Of a stretch of DNA of 64,000 nt, positions 58,305 to 64,000 are shown in pieces. Each line of letters opens with the position of its first letter. Within the stretch, counting starts at the first letter, position 1. Both the position numbers and the translations under genes were made by a program. Below the pieces are notes generated by a model. It was not told the DNA's origin, ran no database searches, and was given only the letters and a program-made list of their open reading frames with translations. The stretch is from Rhabditophanes sp. KR3021 (lineage: Eukaryota > Nematoda > Chromadorea > Rhabditida > Alloionematidae): the NCBI GenBank assembly GCA_963281155.1, contig CAUJLY010000003.1, positions 3,472,001-3,536,000 of the forward strand, read 5' to 3'.

Positions 58305-60499
58305 ATAGGGCTAAAAGAATGTATGAACGTTAGGTATCAAAATGATCATTTAAGTATACACGTTGATAAATGTTTGATAAATGTTATTTGAACAATTTCA
58401 TCAAAATAAACTTAATAGAGTGTTACTATAAATATGAATGGTTCCATTAATTTGTGGCGTGATTGAAACAAACACTTAGAATCAAAATTGTCCTGGGAAA
58501 TGGTAAGACACTATTAGTATCAAGTTATAATATTATTGCATTGCACATACGGGATAATGCAAATAATGTTATAATATTTTATGAGCAGAGGAAGTATGTG
58601 AAATTGTTTGATTTGTCATAATACAATATTTAATGCACCTTTTGATAAAAGGATTTAAAAGATTTATAATCACAATATATTTGCTGTCTTGTTTCAATAA
58701 TTTGTGATTGATAGATCTTTTAATGTACACAATTGTACATACTTAGGGGTTTACGTCAGTGGAGTTGTAATCTTTTCAAAAATTAAAGGCATGACAACAT
58801 TTAAAAAAGTAAGAAAAGTGTAGTTATACGCCTTATTGTGTGTAGTATGATGATAAATTGAAACAATTTATTCCTTAAACAATAGATGGATCAAAGCAGA
58901 AACAAGATCAGATGCGTCTTATCTTTTTGAACATAAAAAGCGAATTAACGATATGCGCCTTTTATGGTGATCAGTGTACTAAAACCTTTCTTAACATATC
59001 TTGAAATCCAAAACGACTTATTATGTAATAAAATATTTTTTGAATAATAGACATTTTTGGATAACTTACTTCACTAAGCGAGATGAAGTCTTTCCTGACG
59101 TCTTTTTTTCTCTGAATGATAATCGGCCATAATAAAATCTGGAATAAAGTGTTGAAAACAATAATAACTAAACGTGATTATAAACACGCTCTTCATAACG
59201 AAAGTATAATATATTGTAAATATTCAAAAATAAATGTATTGCAATAATGTCAAAATAAATGTATTGCAATAATTTAAAATATATGTAATTTAAAAATAAT
59301 TGTATAATAACAATCCAAAAACAATAGTAATCATAAAATAAGTTTAATACATTAATTCATCTAGGTTTTCGGAAATGGTTCAACAAAAGTAAATTATAAA
59401 GAACCAAATGAATGTGTATTTATGAAGGTATAATTTATTTGATTATGTGGAATATTAATCAAGAATATGATTGCACAAGAATAGATGATCAAATAATTTG
59501 TTTATATACTCTTAGATAATGTATTTTTAAAAAGGATGTTGTCTATTATTTGAGATTATTAATTAAAATGGTAAATATCACAAATTATAGTATATTTTGT
59601 TATAATCTAAAGATAAAACTTGCTTTTCTTGAGACAATAAAACATCCAACACAAGTTAATAGCAAATTATAATCAAGTCATGGATAACTTTGTTTGATAA
59701 CATTTTTCAATTGATACCAACAATATACGTCTTTAATTACCTGAAACGTAACATCTAAAGTACCCACCAAACCTTATGTAGTGAATGATCGTTTAATTAG
59801 GTTTATGAGTATGCGTACAATAGGAATAAAGTTGTTTTTAGGTGCTAATATAAAATAATTGAGAATCAATAAGAAAAGAGTGCAAAATAATAATCTTTTG
59901 ATAACAATACGTTTTAAAGTCATTAATACCGTTAATAATATTGCGTTGCATGATCAAAGGTAAATGCTAAAAGATGACACAAAATATCTAAAAATAACAC
60001 ATTAATACATCAACGTTTATATTTACTTATGATAACTATTTAAAAAGATGTTCAGTGCCCTTTTATTTATTGAATCTAAACTGATCTTTGAAGTATTAAT
60101 CACAAACAAAATTTATATCACAATTTAGAGTACCTCTTTGTCCTATTCTGACCATATTTTCAATTTATAAGACATAAGTTATAAAACGTTGTTCAGATTG
60201 TGTTGATGCATAAATTTATTTGGTCAACTTGTTTATCAAAATAAGGTTGTTTTTAGTAGAAAACAAATATTATTCATAAATAATGTATCGAAGTTCAATT
60301 TTTTCTTTTTTAAAAATAATAATATCCTAATTAATTAAAATTTGTTTAATTCGAATTTTGTTATTATTAAAATTTATGTAGTGTGGGAAGTGCCTTTTCT
60401 AAATCATACAAACTGACCACTCTTGTCCATTTTACATGTGTATCGTATTTGGAGTAGCCTGTCTGCACACTACAGGCACAGACTTATGAACAAAGTTTG
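58305..60499. other. Long AT-rich interval upstream of UGP and HSP110
   Basis: About 2.2 kb with no confident gene. It contains a possible 23-codon exon at 59138-59070 on the minus strand (acceptor TTATTCCAG, donor GAA|GTAAGT) that would join the first UGP exon in phase. It also holds a 27-bp direct repeat at about 59226-59279 (AATAAATGTATTGCAATAAT twice). Promoters of the two divergent genes should lie here. Confidence 0.5.
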
Positions 60500-60512
60500 T
60501 TCTAGAAAATTC
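60500..60512 (+). promoter_or_regulatory. Heat-shock element
   Basis: TTCTAGAAAATTC is a perfect TTC-nn-GAA-nn-TTC array of three alternating HSF half-sites. A further GAA lies upstream at about 60488. It is about 110 bp before two TATA boxes and upstream of the HSP110 gene, as expected for a heat-inducible promoter. Confidence 0.75.
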
Positions 60513-60618
60513 TAGGTTTTGTCTTTGTACCGCAACGAACCATATAATGGCTACATTTATGGTAACATTAGTGCAGTTGTTGCTTTATGTAAAACCATAT
60601 GAGTCCCGAACCAACCTG

Positions 60619-60633
60619 TATAAATCTATAAAA
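60619..60633 (+). promoter_or_regulatory. TATA boxes, likely the HSP110 promoter
   Basis: TATAAA at 60619 and TATAAAA at 60627, downstream of the heat-shock element. A start site near 60655 would give a 5' leader with an intron ending at the acceptor 61238-61239. Confidence 0.55.
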
Positions 60634-60906
60634 TGATATATTAAACTTACATATCATTTTCTAATATACATGAAAGGCTCTATACCTTAAATGTGTTTTA
60701 AATGCTTAAAAAGGTTATTGTCTTGCATTCACACAATAACTGTCTTTTACTAGGACTCAAATATATTTTTTATATAATTATTTATTTACCCTCTTTTAAG
60801 TATTCTTATCTCTTTTTATTAATTTCAACAGTCAGGTATTTTAAATTATATTGTAGATTATATGTGTCTGTAAAAATAATTTAAAAGTTTGGTTGGTACA
60901 ACGTGT

Positions 60907-61074
60907 ATGAGTAAATTCTGGAAGCTTCGCGAACACTTATTTCCTTTCGAATTACCAATGGAGCAACCCCCAATTTTGCGAATTTTCTTGAAAGGTGCAT
61001 TAATGCATTGCAGTCTTTTTTCGTTATTTTTGCTATGTCTTTTAATGACGAATCACTTACTTAAAATATTTTAA
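60907..61074 (+). CDS. Possible small mitochondrial or membrane protein, 55 aa
   Basis: An ATG-started frame of 55 residues: a charged amino end (MSKFWKLREHLFPFELPMEQ), then PPILRIFLKG and one hydrophobic span (MHCSLFSLFLLCLLM). Size and the P-x(3)-FLKG-then-span layout recall cytochrome c oxidase subunit 7A, but the match is weak. It lies where an intron in the HSP110 5'UTR would be, so it may not be a gene. Confidence 0.28.
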   Translation: MSKFWKLREHLFPFELPMEQPPILRIFLKGALMHCSLFSLFLLCLLMTNHLLKIF

Positions 61075-61253
61075 CAGTTTAAATAACCAAAATAAGTAAA
61101 ATGAATTTAACCTTTTTTATGTCGAATCATCATCGCAAAGTGCAATTGCATTCGTACTATTGCGTTACTTGAATTGATTTTTGTTCACTTTATTCTATAT
61201 TTTAATGTTAATAAATATTACAACATTTCAACTTTCTAGATTTAATTAGAATC

Positions 61254-64000
61254 ATGACAGCTGTTGGATTTGACTTTGGCAACCTTAACTGCTACATCGC
61301 TGTTGCTCGCAAAGGAGGAATTGAAGTTATCACTAATGATTATTCACTTCACGCTACCCCGTAAGTTATCATAGTCTGTTATCTTATTAAAAATGTCTCT
61401 TACAGAACTTGTGTTGCTTTTGGATCTAAAAGTCGCGTCGCTGGAGTTGCTGCTAGGCAACAAGTTAACACCAATTTTAAGAGTACCGTCTTGAATTTTA
61501 AACAACTGATTGGCAGAAAGTTTAGCGACCCAATTGTTCAACGTATGATTCCATTCATACCATGTAAAGTAGTTGAGTTGGAAAATGACACAATTGGAAT
61601 GGAAGTTAATTACAGAGGCGAGACAAATATTGTCGCGCCAGAACAAGTTTTGGCAGCTTTACTAGCTAAACTGAAAACCACAACTGAACACACTTGTCCT
61701 GAAATCAAGAATGTCAATGAAGTTGTAGTAACATGTCCCTTCTATTTTGATGACGTTCAGAGACAAGCCATGGAAGCTGCTGTTGCTTTGACTGGAATGA
61801 AATGTATCAAGCTTATCAACGAACATGCCGCAGTCGGTATTTCATACGGAATCTACAAACAAGATCTCCCAGCCGACGACGCTCCACCAAGATTAGTTGC
61901 CTTCATTGACTGTGGCCATACATCCGTTCAAGCTACCTTGTGTTCATTCACCAAGTCCAAGTGTGAAGTCTTAGGCAGTACTTATGATCTTGAAACTGGT
62001 GGTCTCTATTTTGATAACGTAATCCGTGAAACTTTCCGTCAAGACTTCATCAAGCGTTTCAAAATCGATGCCATGACAAACCCAAGAGCTTGGCTTAGAC
62101 TTCTTGACGAATCCGAAAAAGTCAAAAAGCAAATGTCAGCCAACAATACAGCTATTCCACTTAACATCGAGTGCTTCATGAATGATGTCGATGTATCAAG
62201 TAAGTTACTCAAAACTTATTCATCAAAAGACCCGAATATATCAAGAATCTCCTTTTGACATAATCATTTGTCGATCTAACAATTTATGTGATTTGCCTGA
62301 TTTGTAGTTAGTAAGATTCCGAGTTGATTTATCAATACAGATGAGGTATTTTAAGCAATTTTACGTTAGGCGTATCTTTTGATAAACTACAGTTTCTGTA
62401 TCGGTCTTTTTAGTCATTTTAATGCTTAGGCTATGTCTTGAACTAATACAAAACATATATATTTTTAACATTTATTAATGATGTCTGTAATTTCAGCTAA
62501 AATGCAAAGACAAGAATTCGAAGCCATCGCAAAGCCATTATTCGACCGCATCCATAATTTACTAGTTGAATTATTTGCCAAGACTGGAAAGACAGTTGAT
62601 GAAGTTCAAGAAGTTGAAATTATTGGTGGTTCATCTAGAATTCCTCTGTTCAAACAACTCATCACCGAGTTCTTTAACAAAGAACCCAAAACAACCATGA
62701 ATCAAGATGAAGCTGTTGCCCGTGGAGCTGGTATGCAATCCGCAATTTTGTCCCCAACAATGAGAGTCAGAGAATTTATCCTTAAGGATTGCCAACCACT
62801 TTCGATTGGAATTCTTTATGGAAGTGAAGCTAGCGAAGGCAAAATCCTCTGGAAAGCAAACGATGAATTGCCAGGTAAATCGAAAATATCGAGAACATAA
62901 AAAGTTTATAAACAATTAGGATTAGATGATAATAATGAAACATTTTACTGAGAGCTGATTTTGAGATTCTTTTAACAGTAGTCATATTTTTAAACATGAC
63001 AAGTGTTTCTGGCTACATGAACAAGATGAGCTCCATTGTCATATTAATGGCATAGTTGGTGAATCGTAGGTAGCTATAAATAATAGCAGGATGTTCTATT
63101 CCATAAGCAGCGTCTCTTTGAAACTTCTTTTTTGAATAGAGCATTTTGATAACCACACCTTTTTTAAAAGGAACATCAAAAAAGGAGTTTTTTGCGACAT
63201 AGGATCTTCACTAACAAGTAGAAGTGATACATCTTGACACTGAACTCATTACTGTTTTTTTAAGTATACAACAAACGGTCTTTTTTGAAAATTAATCATC
63301 CTCGTTAATAATTGGCATGGCAATATCCTTGAGAAACAATAGATTCATCCATTAATTTAGTTTGTCATCAACTAAGAATCTAAAGTCAGCATCAGATTGT
63401 ACCTCATAATCAGGCCCGAATTTTAATATAATCGGAGCCTTGCACTTTGTATATTTTCAAGATGCTTATTATTGAGGCATTTTTCAAATGACTGCTGCCA
63501 AGTTTTGTAATGTCCGCATTCTTTCGATTTGATTAAAACACAACATATATTCTATTTTTATAATATTAATTACTAACGACCCACTTCCAGGAGCCAAACT
63601 GATCACTACAATGAAAAATCAAGACTTTTCTGTGGAATTATTCTACGTCGACCAAAACAACCAACGCTCCGCTGATATTGGAAAATGGCAAATTGGTGGA
63701 GTTGCTAAGCTATCTAAAGGAGTAGACAAGAAAATCAAGATCAAAGTACGTTTGAATGCTAACGGAATCGCTTATGTCGCCGATGCTTCCCTTTACAGTG
63801 AAGTTGAAACTGCCGAGGTAGTTGAAGGGGAAGTTAAAGATAAAAGAAAAAGCTGAGGATGATAAGAAAGTCGAGGAAGGAGATAAGGATAAGAAAAAGG
63901 TCGTTCAAATTGCTCTTCGCGTAGGTAAAATTCACGGAAACTATAACTTTAAAGCCGAGGAAGCTCACAAGTTCGAACTCCAAATGAAACTTCATGAATC
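61254..64000 (+). CDS. HSPA4: HSP110-family chaperone (HSPA4/HSPH), cut by the window edge, with one frame break
   Basis: Nucleotide-exchange factor and holdase partner of HSP70 in the cytosol. Exons 61254-61360, 61406-62199, 62497-62874 and 63591 onwards. The amino end [20 protein letters not shown] replaces the DLGTT phosphate loop of HSP70, as is normal for HSP110. EEVEI-type and [15 protein letters not shown] motifs complete the nucleotide-binding domain, and the QEFE...PLF segment matches the family. The substrate-binding beta domain begins in exon 4, followed by an acidic Lys/Glu-rich loop. There the frame ends at TGA 63854-63856. One nucleotide further on it continues ([17 protein letters not shown]...), so an extra A in the AAAA run at about 63841-63846 is likely. 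The intron before exon 4 has a perfect TACTAAC branch site. The HSPA4-versus-HSPH1 subgroup is not resolved; the gene continues past 64000. Confidence 0.95.
62875..63590 (+). other. HSP110 intron 3
   Basis: 716 nt, GTAAAT to TTCCAG, with the branch-point consensus TACTAAC at 63571-63577, 14 nt from the acceptor. Otherwise AT-rich with no gene seen. Confidence 0.7.

Noticed and set aside
58193..58311. NPIMYALM, like the NPxxY motif of a GPCR seventh helix, just before the UGP gene
   Set aside because: The exon's frame cannot be joined to a membrane-like upstream exon, and no other GPCR helix is found nearby. Probably chance or UGP 5' leader.
37460..63856. A ciliate-like genome with +1 programmed frameshifting
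   Set aside because: Gene content is metazoan (tensin, NBAS, NUP210), most genes are uninterrupted, and the stop contexts do not share a slippery codon.
1..64000. CRISPR arrays, bacterial operons, riboswitches, rRNA or tRNA genes
   Set aside because: None seen. The DNA is spliced, animal-type nuclear sequence, and the short repeats found are simple tandem repeats without unique spacers.

Overview
The window is AT-rich eukaryotic nuclear DNA from an animal. GT-AG introns are common and many are only about 42-60 nt. TAA, TAG and TGA all serve as stops. The gene set is metazoan: a full tensin (PTEN-like phosphatase, C2, SH2 and PTB), NUP210, NOL9, PIGO, NBAS, PRPF31, UDP-glucose pyrophosphorylase, HSP110, MFSD8, a LITAF-domain protein and a K2P potassium channel. 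Compact introns, many short-lived or unrecognised genes and numerous decayed coding relics suggest a small, fast-evolving invertebrate. An orthonectid-like or other reduced lophotrochozoan would fit, but this is inference. I see no rRNA, tRNA, CRISPR array or intact transposon.

Layout. 1-1848 (-): amino-terminal third of NUP210, running off the window. 2353-2807 (-): part of a small membrane-protein gene. 3197-5065 (+): NOL9. 5288-6185: decayed coding DNA. 6426-8610 (-): six-exon K2P channel. 9343-9990 (-) and 10326-11201 (+): a divergent pair of unrecognised genes, the second a glycosylated membrane protein. 11540-24873 (-), with an extra 5' exon at 26553-26678: tensin, occupying about 15 kb with large introns. 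28051-30058 (-) and 30383-31870 (-): a mut-7/EXD3-like protein and an unrecognised upstream neighbour. 32204-33775 (+): unrecognised zinc-ribbon-like protein. 34680-35060 (+): LITAF-domain protein. 36562-38148 (+): MFSD8-like transporter. 40205-40303 (+): possible micropeptide. 40392-42095 (-): unrecognised P-loop protein. 42532-45216 (+): PIGO. 45555-49023 (+): NBAS. 50922-51452 (+): secreted double-ShKT protein. 51755-52440: decayed gene. 52546-54368 (-): PRPF31. 54550-58096 (-): UGP, with two decayed plus-strand relics inside its introns. 61254-end (+): HSP110, with a heat-shock element and TATA boxes upstream.

Themes. (1) At least ten genes have a splice acceptor 0-48 nt before the initiator ATG with no visible coding exon upstream, suggesting either spliced-leader trans-splicing or 5'UTR introns. 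(2) Five otherwise good genes carry a single 1-nt frame change (MFSD8, PIGO, NBAS, HSP110 and the small membrane gene); four of the five shift the same way. (3) Several conserved proteins have altered catalytic or pore residues: the second K2P selectivity filter, the tensin phosphatase loop, and the exonuclease motifs of the mut-7-like protein. (4) NBAS and PIGO, and UGP and PRPF31, lie close together on the same strand.
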